From assembly GCA_028023455.1 (NCBI GenBank), contig JAQFVV010006627.1, forward strand, positions 496,001 to 560,000: 64,000 bases of DNA. The letters run 5' to 3'. The stretch is from Epiperipatus broadwayi. Lineage: Eukaryota > Onychophora > Udeonychophora > Euonychophora > Peripatidae. Each line of letters starts with the position of its first letter. The first letter of the stretch is position 1. Shown here piece by piece: positions 13,289-25,738 of this stretch. A program made the position numbers and the translations under genes. A model generated the notes under the pieces. That model made no database searches. It was not told the origin of the DNA and saw only the letters and a list, made by a program, of their open reading frames with translations.

Positions 13289-13462
13289 TTGGGGAGGGGT
13301 TCCTGACAGATATTTTAAGTGCTGGCTCTGGCTAAGCATTTATCATAAAGCTTGTAGAGGAATTGGCAATCCTCACTGTTTATAACTTACAAGCTTAAGA
13401 GATAGGGTCATGTGATCTATAAATTAATCTATGACTCTTATTTTGACTATTTAAAAGATTTA

Positions 13463-15774
13463 AAATTTGGAAGAAAAAAAAGTGTATTTAATAGAATGTA
13501 GGTTGGAATGCGTGTGTAAATGATTCTTATTTCAAAAACAATTTTGATTAAAGAAAAACAGTTATTAAAAATACAGGTTAATCAAAGCATCATCAACATT
13601 TTGATTTAAATGTAAAAAAAATGAGATTAAAAAGTGTAACATTTATTTTAATTGTAAAGTTTCATTTTTGTGTTTAGAAACAGTAGTGTAAGAAAATCTT
13701 AATTAGGTAGATCTAACATAGTTTTTACTTCAAGATAAGAATCTGATTAAGTGGATAATTGTATATAAAATATTTTTTTTTAATTAAATGTAATTAAGAT
13801 ATCTAAGGTTATGAAAAACAGAGTTCACTAAGGTTATGAAAAACAAATCAATCAGAATGCATATGTGTAATTTTCTTTAAAAATTCTCATAACTCTTAAA
13901 TCTCTGACATATTGCTACTCACTCTTTGAAACTGACCACTAGCAAAGCCAATAATGTTTTGTGGCTGAAAATGTTGGGAAATCCATTAATTGCTTGAAAT
14001 CCACCTGGGATCCCATATTTTTTAACTTGAAATACTATTTTAAATAAGTTCTAACATATAATGCAGCTGAGACAATATGCTGATGAACCAGCAAGTATTA
14101 ATGCCCTAACTTTCATTAAACAAAACTGTAAGCCAGAGGAAGAAAAATTCAATCCTGTCAAGGAATTTTATATGTGAGATTTTAGTTTTGCCTTGGAAAG
14201 AAGAGTAATGAAAATAAATACACGTACATGTCAACAAAGAAAACATCAGCATGAAGTATGAAACCTCATGTTAAAGTGCTGAAAAGATTCCTGCCAAGAA
14301 ATGTTTGTCTATAATTACATGTATATACTGATAAGAATTATTCTAAAAAAGAAAAAAAAAACAGTTTATAGAATTATGTTAAAAATATTATTTTTTGATG
14401 ACTTATGAATATATATATATATTGAACTGGATAGTATCAATCTCAAAAGTCGCTTCATCAAAAATATAAATAACTTTTGGTTTTATTAAATTTTTAACAA
14501 GAAAGCATTTAAAACTGTTTATAAGAGTATTAACACACATACTCGTTTATGTTTTTTTAAAAAAAAGTAATTTTATTTGTTCTGTTATAAAATTGATTTT
14601 TAAAATAGTTTTCTTTTACTGCTTGTTTTTACTTTTTTTAAATCAAATTGATTAAAAACAAGCAAACTTGTTATTACATTCCTGTTTCTTTTATTTTAAT
14701 TATGGTCATTTCTAATTTAATTCTAAAAGTGGAGATTTAATTTTGTGTTGTTGTTTTTGTTTAAAATAATCCCTGGTTAGAATTCCTAATTAGTTTGAGC
14801 AGGAGATTGAGAATTGCCCTGCCCTAAGGCATAGAATTGGAAAACAAGAAAGTTTATGCAGGAAATGGAATGTGGGTATAAATAATCCCACAAAATTCAG
14901 AAAAGGATTATTCTTGGTTAGAACAAGCTACTTCAAAGTGATAGATTCAGTATTCATTTTCACACTTTGATTATAGCATGCCAAGATTCGTACCATATTG
15001 TTAGCAGTTCGAACATTTAATTTCTTTTAAAAATTTGCAATTGTTAAAAGATTTTGTTTCTTCATGATGTCAAAACTCACTGCCATACATATTCTAACCT
15101 CCAACGTGCCTTGCTAACTTAACCAAAGGATGAATCCCTGATTTCCAACTGTTCTTCAGTCATGCTATGAAATTCTAAAATAAACCAGTTTCCTAGTATG
15201 GCTCTACACTTGCAGTTATGAAAAGAAGACACCTGAAATATGAACTTAAATAAAAGCGCGCACTCTTTGAGACTACAGGAACTTTGTTTTATCATAAGGG
15301 TAAATACATTTTTATTCTTTCCATGGTATATTCTTTAGCTAAATCTCTTCTCAATCTAAAAATAAATCTGTAGTCTTAATAATTATTTGATCTTCTATTT
15401 ATTAACTGTATTTGCTTTTCATTGTATTTTATAGTGTGTCTTGAAATCTTAATTTTAAGATTCCAAATTTGCTTTCAATTTTATTTATCAGAGAGTGTCT
15501 GGTGAGTTTATATTTTTATATGCTTAATATGTCTCTATTCTAAATTCTTTAATAGTGTTCCATAATTTTAGTTTGATCACCTGTTCCTATTTTATTTTCA
15601 AATAATCTATTTTAAATATGCTTAGTTTGTATTCCTTGCAAACTGTAAATCTTTTGGCTGGCGGTTTAGCATGTTTATTGTTCTGGTTTTCTGTAGTTAA
15701 AGATTTCTTTTCTTATTTTCTAGATTATGTAAGATCTTAATTATATTTTTCTTTCATCTCGTATGTGAAATCAA
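13463..15774. other. AT-rich non-coding DNA
   Basis: No supported gene. About 14790-15300 is somewhat less AT-rich (for example ccctgccctaaggc, aaagcgcgcactc) and could be an old LTR fragment, but termini and protein motifs are not visible. Confidence 0.45.
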
Positions 15775-16620
15775 CTGTGTTTGCCTTAAACATAGTATAA
15801 CATGCAGCAGTCCTGTGGCATTTTGACCTCACTAGTCCATAAGCTAGTGTGAGCTCATTCGCACTGGTTTCATTGATTTCCTACAAGTCCGTATTTGTGT
15901 TTATAGCTCTGAATTCGAAAACTGGAATTGTTTTTTTTTTTTAAATTGCCAGCAGGAAGATAATGTTACTCACCATGTAAATTATAGGTGAAAGAATGTT
16001 TCTTTTTGCTAAAGCATTTAATATTTTAATATTTTCAACTCATATAGACTCTCTGATAAATCTAACTTATAAAAATCTAGGTCAACGTTTATATTTTGCT
16101 TGCTAGATTTATTTTGTCTTTTATGTGTTGCTTTAAATTTATTTGTCAGAGCAGGTACTAAGAATTTGGTTTGTAAAATTATTTGTATTTTAATTTTTTC
16201 ATTTTCTTGAAAGGCTTGGGTAGACATAACTGGTTTTCTAATTACTTACCTGTCTCCTATTGAAATTTTGTAATTATTATTCTCAGCTCAGTTTTGGCCA
16301 GTCATTTAGTTGGCGATTCCAGTTTTAAATATCTGTTTTCCTTCAATCATAGATTTAATATTTTATTAATTTGAAATCATTTATGCCAGAGTATTTTCTA
16401 ATTTTACTATTTCACGGAACTGGAGATTTAAGTTTTCTCCCGTTTTATAATTTATACTCCGTCGTATTTATTTAATTTTTTTGTGTTCTTGCATCGTAAT
16501 CAACCATGGAGGTCTTAAACATGATTTTTCCATGTAGTAGTCCTGCAGACATTATGATGTCATTAGCCAATATGCTAATGATGGTTGCCCATGCTGGTTC
16601 GTTGATTCATGATAGAAACT
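15775..16620. repeat. Diverged duplication, about 715 bp apart
   Basis: The block at 15789-15880 (cttaaacatag, catgcagcagtcctg, tagtccataagctagtg) recurs at 16507-16600 (cttaaacatga, catgtagtagtcctg, tagccaatatgctaatg) in the same order. The copies are strongly diverged. The sequence between contains a 69-codon antisense frame (16018-16227) with no recognised domain. It may be an old tandem element or the two ends of one. Confidence 0.55.
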
Positions 16621-16918
16621 TTCCTTACTTTTATTTTAGAACTCTTTAATAAGGAAACCAGAGTTGCAGGTGTAACACCAGCTGAAGGAAAATTCTTCCC
16701 TCCTTTTTCAATCCAATATTAGAAAATTAGTCTGTCTACCAGAGCATTGACTTTTTATTCTTTCTAGTACATGCCTGATATAACCATATTTATTGCTTGC
16801 CAATCTTTATAAATAAAACTTTAAAGTTGTTTAAACTTAATTTGGCTGACATTTGTCTTAGTGCTTTTATTTCTCAATTGTCTGAACAATATTTAAGATT
16901 TCTTGTTTCTCCCTGAAT

Positions 16919-18415
16919 CTAGTTGGGGCAAACCATCATCCTCATCCACTTTTGATCCTGGTAAATAAATTTTCCATGATGTGATGTGATGTATTGCGGC
17001 TTCTCCTTAAAGTCAAGAATATCTCTGCAATTATGCCTAGATAAACCTGTTAGCCACTTTATTTTCCATTCCCACTCTAAATTTTTCCATATTCTGCTCC
17101 ATCCCATTTCCACAACATAATCTTTGTCAACTCTATAGCCTTTATATCTAAATCCCCCTTATCTTTTCCCAAACCCAACATAAAAACCAATTATTCACTT
17201 TCTGTATAATCACTTTTTCCATATTTATTCTTCCATAACTTCATTATATGTACCCTTTCTGTTTTCAAGCGTTTACATTCAATTAACAAATGCCTAATAT
17301 TTTCTAGTCCTTCCTTACATAATTTACAAAATAAATCACCCATATTTTTCCATTTACATGTATATTCTCTTGTAGCTAAAGATCCCATTCAAGCCTTAAA
17401 TAATAAATTACTTTCCTTACTATTATCATATATTAACTCACACCTAATATTCTGTTTATTTCTATATATATTTAAATTCTTTTTACTCTCCATACTATTT
17501 CTCCATCTCTCTAACTCCCTATTCTTTAGTAATAAATCTATTCTTTTATCCCATTCCTTACTACTATAACACTCAACAATCCTTTTAACACAATCATCCC
17601 ATCTTTTGTACAAATATACTGATATAAATTCTTTATCCAAATCTTTTGCATGCCACATTACCTTTCTCACCCATCTTGTTACCTGCCTTTTACTCATAAC
17701 CCAATTCAATACTATTTTGGCTATTCTTTTATTATCCATAAACTGCAAACTACCAAACATTTTCATTTTACTTTTTGCATCTCTCATATGAAAACTTAAC
17801 CATCCCATTTTTCCTTGAATTGCCTCCCTTGCTGTCCATACATCTGCATCCAATGCATGTCTTTCTACTTCCCTTTGAACTTTTTTTAAGTAATTTAATA
17901 CCTCTTTACTAACATATAATGCATCATTACCATATGTTAACCCTGCTATTGCAACTCCTTTCCATATAATTCTAGCTACATCATATTTATTATATGAAAA
18001 CACTGTTAATTTCTTTATCAATCCCTTTCTTTTCTTTGCTTCATTTATCTAATTTTTTTCCCATTCATCCAAATAATTTTTCTGATTACTTAAAATAATT
18101 CCCAAATAGCTATATCTATTCACCACACTTAACTTAATATCTCCCAATATAAATTCTACATCTTCTCTTTCCCCAGTATTAACCATCATTATATTTGATT
18201 TTTCTTCACTAAATTTAATCCCCATCTCTTTACCCACTCTTGCACATGTTCTCAGCATAACTTCCATATCTTCTATTTTTTCTGCACACAAAAACATATC
18301 CACAAAAAAAAAAGACCTGACAAAATATATACTCCCTTACTATCTATGAACAGTATCTATCCCTTTTCCTAATCTTTCTATTGCTTTTTCCATTTCACTC
18401 AAATACAACACAAGG
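16919..18415 (-). pseudogene. 3' half of a second LINE family (RT end + Cys/His C-terminus)
   Basis: A minus-strand frame runs from about 18303 to 17191, interrupted in phase by TAG at 18049-18051 and TGA at 17389-17391 (likely CGA before mutation). A TAA near 17191 follows, after which the frame continues to about 17080. The upstream part (18303-18415) reads like the RT palm just before the active site (YLSEMEKAIERLGKG), and FFVDMFLCAEK replaces the expected F-A-D-D motif. NRYSYLGIIL marks the RT thumb boundary. The long middle part (WTAREAIQGKMGW, KMFGSLQFMDNKR) is typical of non-LTR polyproteins after the RT. FCKLCKEGLENIRHLLIEC is a C-x2-C-x8-H-x4-C finger. Endonuclease and RT fingers are absent, as expected for 5' truncation. 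It is clearly not RTE; I cannot assign the clade. Confidence 0.75.
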
Positions 18416-18417
18416 AT

Positions 18418-20899
18418 GGTTTGAATGACCGTTGTTATTTTATCATTTTAAAATGAAAATTAAAAAGGAAAAATATCAGTAAATAAAATTTATATATATA
18501 AAAAATTCAAATAATAGTTATAAAAGTGCACAGGTGGAAAACTATTAAATAATTATTTAAAAGCAAGTTAAAGTAAAAAAATCTAAAGGTAAAAAATTAG
18601 TATTTTTTTTAAAAGTAATGTAAAGGAAAATAACAAAAATCTTAATTAATTTCTATTAAAAAAAAGTATGTTTAAATCTTAAGTGAATGGAAGTGATTGT
18701 TCTATTAAAATGTAATAAATATAAAGCAAATGAGGCCTTGGAGCACTTAAGTGATGAATGCCAGATAAGAGATAAAAATTAAAAGATTATGGTGTTTCCT
18801 GCTCTGGAGCAGACTAGCCAATGCAGTTATCAACAACCACATGTAGAAAGGAAAGCCATCATGCCTAATAAGATTGGAGCATCATCAGGAGTGATCTGAA
18901 AATTTAGTGATAGGGAGGCCTAATACTATAAAAAGAAAAATAATTGATTGTTGAGGAATTGAAAAACTATTGATTGAGTGGTGGTGACCAGTCTGAAAAT
19001 ATTTCATAGTTGTAATGTGGACTCCATTGTGTAATGGTCTCACAATAGATTTTGCTTCCCTTATTTGCGCTGACCAAGGCAGCATCCTGAATGATGGTTC
19101 CTGAATGAATGGGAAACGACAGTTTCATCTCCAATGAGAATAATATACAAAGTGTGATAACTAGGATGGACTTCCATAACATGCCGCAATCTGAAGGATT
19201 CATCAAGCCATACTGGGAAGTACAAACTTTATATGCAATATGAACTTTTAAATAGATATCTTAAACAAACTTTCAATCCATAACTTAAGTGTAACTTCTA
19301 AATAAACTCTTATCTGATGAGCAAATGAACTCTAAATTAAGTATTAATATTTCTCTTATGTATATAACATTTGCTATCGATCATTTCCATTTCTGTTAAC
19401 TAAATTATTAAATTTAAAGTTAAGTGTAGATGACTACATAGATTTTTTAAGTTTAGATTAAATTGTGGGGTTAATTTTGGACAATTTGTTTTGTAATTGA
19501 ATTGATGTTAGTGTAGGGATGTACAGTGTTTTATGTCAATTTAATCTGAAACGTGTTAGCATACAGGCCTTAGTACTCAAATGATAGCATGACCCAAAAA
19601 AGGTAGCCATAGCTAAAGGTATTCCCTACACCATTTGATTTCATTCATTCTGTGGATAGTGAGTATAAATTGGCAAAGACCGCTCTCCCTCCATATGTAG
19701 CATTTCTTTTTCAGTGCATTTATATATGTCTTTCTCCATACAGACATATATTTCTGTATTGGATGAGAATCTTTTCTTAAATAATATCATACTACAGATG
19801 CACATTCTTAGCAGCATGGTTTTATGCTAACATCTTCATGTTGCATTGATTATGTCTGTATATCAGGAAGCTAACCTTGGTTTAACTGCAAACTTTTAGC
19901 CTGAGGTTAAATGATTGGAAAATCTTTAAATATTTAGTCTGTGTAGTCTATTTGTGTTTAAAACTATAAAATATTAAATTATATAAAAACTTCCATCTAA
20001 GCATATTAATACAGATGGAAACATAATGGATGAAATTAATCATAGAATTAAACTTGGTTGGAGTGCTTTTGGTAGAAATAACTTGATACTAAAAGGAAAT
20101 ATGCCTATGTGTTTGAAAAGGAAGGTTTTTAACAAATGTGTTTTGCCAGTTCTTACTTATGGATCTGAGATTTGGACACTTAATAGAAGAGAAATACAGA
20201 AACTTCTGACCACTCAAAGAAGTATGGAGAGATGCATGTTGGGAGTAACAAGAAGAGATCGAAAACACAATGTATGAGTAAGAGAACAAACTGGTGTTAC
20301 TGACCTCATTGAAAAAATTAAAAGATTGAAGTGAAGTTGGGCTGGACATATTGCTAAAAGAGATGATAATAGATGGATAATGAGTCTTAAACTGGATTCC
20401 AAGAGATTGTAAAAGATCCAGAAAGAGACCACATGTGAGATGGATGGATGAGATGAGAAAGTGTGCAGGGGTAATGTGGAGAAGAGAAGCTAAAGATTGG
20501 AAAACATAGATTGAACTTGGAGAGACCTTATCCGGCAGTGGATTGATAATGGTTGATGTTGATGGTGATGATGATTAATGTAAATGTAATCCTCAAATCT
20601 TTTATATATCTGCATGTAAATCTTATATATCTGCACGTAATAAATGTCCATCTTATTAGTGCTGGCAGTGACTTATTGTTTTATCTTTTAAAATATATAG
20701 TTCAGTATAAGTAAAAATAAGTTATATTATAAAACTCAGCTACTCCTTGAGCTAGTGACAAGGGCTAATGGTCAATAAAAGTTGGATCTTAACATTATGT
20801 ATCTGCCTGCTGTATAAATTTTCTAAGTTCTAATGGTGTAGTGGCATCCTGGTATGGCAGATAGGGAAAGAGTCTGCGCCTGACCATTATATTTGTATT
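18418..20899. mobile_element. Second copy of LTR family A, split by an RTE insertion
   Basis: Aligns with 5691-7886 along its length: aatggaagtgattgtt (18686), ggccttggagca (18734), catttccatttctg (19380), gtaattgaattg (19492), gtagtctatttgtg (19934), ctggcagtgactta (20662), gagctagtgac (20748) and gtatctgcctgct (20799). The match is interrupted by the RTE fragment at 20003-20577. Termini are eroded; the 3' end near tgaccattat corresponds to gatcgttaca of copy A. The left end touches the 5' end of the LINE remnant at 16919-18415, so the LTR may have inserted there. Confidence 0.65.
20003..20577 (+). pseudogene. 5'-truncated RTE-clade LINE (3' end only)
   Basis: Nucleotide match to 41435-42006 of the near-intact RTE, including the segment encoding LGWSAFGRNNLILKGNMPMC and the terminal (GATGAT)-type tail at about 20550-20577. 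TGG has become TGA at 20275-20277 and again near 20332, and there is a frameshift around 20380. It holds only the post-RT C-terminal region. It is nested inside the LTR at 18418-20899, and 5' truncation is usual for target-primed reverse transcription. Confidence 0.9.
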
Positions 20900-21628
20900 G
20901 TAATGTCTCTGTCACAGGTCATATGTATAACTTATAAAAGTAATTGAAATGGGTTATTATATGTTTTAAAATTTTTATAAAGATATGATTTGTTTTTTTT
21001 TAAAAAAAGAAAATTAATAAATCAAAAAAATTTGTAAGAAATTTGTTTCTTTGTTGTTTATAATATTTGATTTGAAAATAAAATTGCTTGCAGAAATGTT
21101 ATATGTTAATAATAAAAAAATCATAACATGAAATGCAGGTTAATTTTTAGACAATAGGAGATTATTTTATATATTTGCCTGGAAATTTTGATTGTTGCTA
21201 AACAACTAGAAATGATAGCATTCATATCAGCCATAGCTGTTTGTTTTACCAGTTTTTCACTATTCACAGATTAGCAGCTGTAAAAATGATTTGTATTCAC
21301 TCCTATTCCAATTTATTTATACTATGATGGGGTAAAAATCTAGTTGAAGCCCTTACTCGATCTTTCTAAAAATGTAGCCTTTATTGAGCGAGAATATGAA
21401 AACTAAATGCCTATTTATCTCTACCATTATCAGATTTATTTGCGAATATGGTAACTAAAACTCAATAATTGTATAAAATAAAGAAGTCAAAGAAGAAATA
21501 AATAATAAATTATAAGAAAAATATACAAAGAAATAAGAACCTGCACACATATTGAACATTTATTAAATATAATTAAATGAAAATGTGGAAGAATTTGTTA
21601 GCTTCTATTATATTATATATATATATAA
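20900..21628. other. AT-rich spacer ending in (TA)n
   Basis: No gene seen. The last 20 bases are a (TA)n tract that directly abuts the 5' LTR. Confidence 0.5.
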
Positions 21629-22656
21629 TGCTGCCGATAAGAGACCGCCATCATGGAACCAGATATGCCTGGATATTCGTTCGATGGTACCTAAAGAAAT
21701 GAATAGGCATTAAAGTTTCGGAAATGGAATGAAATCAAACCCACGCCAGCGGACTATAAAACTTCACACTCCACTTACTGGACGACGGAAGAACAAGCAA
21801 CCATCTCTGCAAAAGAAGGGAAAGCTCCCACTCGATGGTTGATCCGTCATTGAGGATTCCGTACCTAGGTAACTTTTGTTAATACATGCATGTCATAATT
21901 ATTTTGTGAACAAAGAAATCAATCAGAAACTAAACTGTTAAATTTTGCGCAATACTTCGTTCAATATAGCTAAAGAACTTATGAGCTTTACTATCATAAT
22001 GTATGAGACAAGTAACAATTGGGTTACGCTAGTGGTTTAATGAGTTATTTGAATTATATTCTTTACTATTTTATGTGTGTGCATATTATGTTGGTGTGTG
22101 GTAGATATATGTGTGTTTTATTGTTTATTATGTCATTTATAAATAATCGATTACAAAATTAAAAATTATTTTGAAAAAGAAGTAACTAGTCATTTTGCAA
22201 TTTGTCTTTCTTTGCCAAGCGAACAAATATTTAGTGTATATTAAATCTAGGTCATTCGAACTGATAAATGTTATTAATTTAAGAATCATAATAGAGAAAT
22301 AGAAGTGGACAAATAAGTCATTTCCGATTGTAGAAAAAAAAATAGGGAAAGGGCTATAGTCGATATTCTTTCTGTAGCGCGATAGTCTGGGGAAAATTAT
22401 ATAAATATTCCAAGCACTGGACAGAAATAATTGTTTGATTCAAATAATATGCCCAGCAGAGAAGAAGCGTTTAATTGGGAAATATAATGCTGGGGCGACA
22501 TTTATATACCGTGTCAGTGTTCAATTAAGAATATAGACTCAAGTTTTGGGTTTATATTGGCTTCTTGCTTGTGGTAATAATCATCTATAGTGAAACGTTC
22601 AGTCACGTGAGTGTAAGTGGAAGGGTTGGCGTTTTACGAGGGAGCGATTTGTTACA
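21629..22656 (+). repeat. 5' LTR, apparently lacking its first 471 bp
   Basis: Starts abruptly at tgctgccgataagag after (TA)n and ends gatttgttaca. It is near-identical to 26210-27212. Because the 3' copy is preceded by a polypurine tract and TGTATAATG 471 bp further upstream, I infer that this copy lost the U3 start. A TATA-like gactataaaac lies at about 21754. The alternative is that the LTR really begins here and 25739-26209 is internal sequence. Confidence 0.75.
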
Positions 22657-22660
22657 TTAA

Positions 22661-22678
22661 TGGGGGCCAGTCCGGGAT
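22661..22678 (+). other. Primer-binding site, tRNA-Pro-like
   Basis: TGGGGGCCAGTCCGGGAT starts 4 bases after the 5' LTR. It differs at two positions from the classical proline-tRNA primer site. Position and the TGG start support minus-strand priming. Confidence 0.7.
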
Positions 22679-23327
22679 TTTGTCACATTCGAGGTAATAA
22701 TCAGATTGAATTAAATTATAGCGCCCTGATTAAAATAGATCTACATATGTGAGGTCCATACAGCAAAGGTTAAATAGAGTCAAACAATCGTAAAATAGAA
22801 TTTAGACTAAGAAATGTTAGGTATTAGAGTAACATTGGCATCATTGATAAAGCTATGCAAATTAAAATTAATTCAACTATCTTGATTAATTTCAAAATAG
22901 GAACAGTTTTCTGAATATTTTTTTTTTTTTGGAAAAAAAAAAAAACACTTTTAATAGTTATATAGTGGGTTTTAGAGACAGTAGAATAGACCTAAGATCT
23001 AGATAGAAATACATACAATAATAAAAGGTCGCTTGGGGGGGTAGAAAAGTAAGGCAAAAGACAACCGAATTTTACGAAAGAGAGAAAGAGACAGGGTAAG
23101 ACTTTCTAGGCACGATCTACGTTATATAAAAAAAAAAGGGGAATTTTATTATTTAAATAAAAGTTTGTAAGTTTAGGGGATCTTTAAATCAGCATAAACA
23201 AGTGAGTTAATGAATGGAGATGGGGAAGGCCAGCAAACGTACCTAATATTGAATAAAATTTATAAAACAGGATCGCAGTTAATAGTAGTAGTAATTAAAT
23301 AAGTACCCAGTAATTGATAATATTTAG
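22679..23327. other. Untranslated leader of the LTR element
   Basis: Non-coding, with a few purine-rich stretches (about 23080-23098). No packaging signal can be identified by eye. Confidence 0.5.
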
Positions 23328-24937
23328 TTGGAATCAATGCATACGAGATCGAAAACAAAAATGGACGATCAAGTTGAAACAGAGAAAGTTCCCAGTGAAG
23401 AACAAACGGAATCATCCGGAGAAATAGATAGTGAAAGAGAAATAGAAACTAATAATGAAAATGGAATAAAAAATAATAATAATAGACAGGAACAGAAAGT
23501 TAATGTAGAAAATTATTATTTAATGAGAATGTTGGAGAAAATGGTGGAGGATCAGCGGCAGTTTATAAAGGAGATAAGGGAAAGAGATGAGCAGAAAGAT
23601 GAAATGAATAGGAAAATGACAGAAAATCAGCAACAGTTTATGAAGGAGTTAAAGTAAGATAATAAGAAAATGTTAGACGAGTGGCAAAAACAATTAATTG
23701 ACAAATTTGATCAAAAAACTGAAGAGTTGAGTAAAAAGGTCGAACAAACCTCAAGTCAGGTTGCTGTTACGAATGAAAGGCTGGACGGACAGGCTGAATT
23801 ACTCGAAAATTTAGAGCAGCGAATCACGGGAAATGTACATAATTTAGAACAAGAGGTTCTGATGAAAGTAGATGGAAGGGTGGCGCATATAAAGGATAAA
23901 ATAGAAACTGTGTGTCGAGAGGTAGAGAAGTTCAAAGTGGAACGAGATGGAAAGATGGAGGAGATTACAAATGGTAACGAGAAAATGATAGAGAATCTAA
24001 GAATAGATGTCAATCAGTTAGCGGTTACGATCGAAGGCTAGAGTTAAAAGTGGAGGAAGGGAAGAGAAGCATAGAAAGTGGGAAGAGGGGAGCCGAAACT
24101 AATAGTAGGGAACAGAAGAGCGCGAGCGAATGCGTGTTTATCCACAATGGAAATAACCATGTTGGCTCGGCCAATGTGAACCAATTTTTAAAAATTCAGG
24201 TCTTCTCTGGTCACATGGGGGAAAACCCCATAGAACATCTTGGCAGCCTTGAAAGATATGGCATACTGAACAGATTGAGTGAAGAAGCCACTATTGCCAT
24301 CGCATGCAGTCACCTACTGGATGCTTCACAGGAATGGTGGGACTCGTTATTTGAAAAACCAACAACATTCGAGGATTATAAGGCAGCTTTACTCACTAGT
24401 TATTGGAACGAAGAGCACCAGGAGAACATCCTGCATCAGATATCGCAAGACAGCTGGAGATTGGGAGAGACGTTTACTCCATTTTTTCATCGCCAGGTGG
24501 CGAAATAACGCGCACTCACTGCTAGTCCATTATCAGAGAGGCAGATTATTCGAATAATCAGACATAATTTGCCGCATAACATCGAGCAGATGCTGATAGG
24601 CACGGAACGGAAAATGGTCAAACAGGTAGCGGAACTACTAAATGCGTTTGACAGCGCTCATTCTGGTCGTAAAATAGATCAAGGATTCAAACCTCCGAAA
24701 GATCCAATGATAAATATGGGACCAGTTAAACCCCAACGAAAGTACTGGGAAGATAGTGATAGATTTTATGGCAGCTCGGATGGAGCGAAAGGGCCTAGAC
24801 AGATGGAAAGGGATCAGAGAGTGAAGTATCCGAATGAGGATAGAGGCTTCAACAGACACAGGGACAATAGTCCATTCCCTAGCACAAGTGGGTATATCCC
24901 CAATAAAAAAAATAAAGAACCTCCAGATAGACACTAA
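23328..24937 (+). pseudogene. gag: Gypsy-type gag, broken
   Basis: Begins at the ATG for MHTRSKTKMDDQ, an arginine/serine start common in insect Gypsy Gag proteins. Residues about 40-230 are highly charged and coiled-coil-like (IKEIRERDEQKDEMNRKM, then a second helix). After a frame change near 24041-24050 comes the capsid-like retrotransposon Gag domain: FLKIQVFSG, then LLDASQEWWDSLF, then the tyrosine of ALLTSYW. The C-terminal part (24569-24937) is basic and proline-rich with no zinc knuckle. Breaks seen: TAA at 23655-23657, a frameshift before 24050, TAA at 24506-24508. The frame ends at 24937 with no overlapping pol. It would form the particle shell if intact; as it stands it cannot give a full-length protein. 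Confidence 0.85.
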
Positions 24938-25722
24938 AAATAAAAGGAAAAGTAACGGGACAGACACATTTAATCGACTAAATGATAGCGGCCATGGATG
25001 TTGAACATGATAAGGAAAATGTACAGAGAATTGGTAATGGTGAAATAATAAGAGTAGAGAATGCATGAATGAGGTTCTGGATTAGGGACAAATGCGTGCG
25101 GATGTAAGTCATGTGGGCATTGCATTTGAGCTTGGTCAAGCCGTCTCGCCGTACATATAAATCCGCAAGGGAGTATGTGTGTTAATTCGGTCTATACACA
25201 TAAGGATAGACAGGAAATAAATAAATAAAAATAAATAAACAAACATAATGAGGACTCAGCAGAGATCTGGGCTCATTATCCTGCTTACTGGGTGAAACCC
25301 CAAAGGTATTGAAAAGATACTAAGAATTAAAAGATATTGAACTCAAAAGACCAGGTTGAACAGGCTGTTCACAAAATCGGACTCCATGAATGCAGATTGG
25401 AAAAAAAAAAGGGGGAAGAATCAACTCTTTGTAGGATAGTGTTCGGTGGAGATTAAAAGTGTTTGGGCAGTGAAAATCAATCAAATGGAATGAAGTTAGT
25501 TTGAACCTAGTTGTCTCTCCAAAATAATCTCATCATCATAAAAAAAAAAAAATAGGGAGCGGTGTAATGCGATATCTACATACAATATAGTCTTGCATGT
25601 ATCTAGATTATTGATCCTCAGTAATAATAAAGAAGGTTTTCGTTAAAAGAAATATAAAACCAATAAATTAAAGAAAAAAAAAAAAGAAATTAGGAAATAC
25701 TAAATAAAGATTAAAGATTAGA
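24938..25722. other. Internal region where pol would be expected
   Basis: About 785 bp with no long frame. A short open stretch around 25325-25455 includes QVEQAVHKIGLHECRL, which I cannot assign. The lack of any RT or integrase motif is the basis for calling the element non-autonomous. Confidence 0.6.
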
Positions 25723-25738
25723 AAAGAAAGGGGAGGGG
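25723..25738 (+). other. Polypurine tract
   Basis: The purine run aaaagaaaggggagggg is followed at once by TGTATAATG, the arrangement expected for plus-strand priming at the start of a 3' LTR. Confidence 0.65.

Larger units (their letters stand above)
12283..13462. mobile_element. Retrozyme-like foldback array, locus 1
   Basis: One forward unit (period 432 bp, cagtgagg at 12297 and again at 12729) is followed by a partial forward unit up to about 12974. The sequence then inverts and runs as a reverse unit to about 13451, making a foldback of about 1.16 kb. The 11-bp repeat taaaagattta lies at 12283-12293 and 13452-13462 and overlaps the boundaries, consistent with a target duplication of roughly 8-11 bp. 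The left end starts (t)tagaacagtgagg and the right end stops at ttttgactat, the same end phases as at 60.6-62.9 kb. Each unit carries a hammerhead on the strand opposite to the forward orientation. Two of three here have lost the catalytic G of GAAA. No protein is encoded, so movement must depend on enzymes supplied elsewhere. Confidence 0.85.

Noticed and set aside
12283-13462. CRISPR array or ordinary satellite
   Set aside because: Units are over 430 bp with no spacers, inverted halves, and target duplications; eukaryotic context.
18418-20990. Continuation of the second LINE beyond the LTR (past 20900)
   Set aside because: Antisense translation of 20900-20990 gives no clear RT motif, so the LINE is treated as 5'-truncated.
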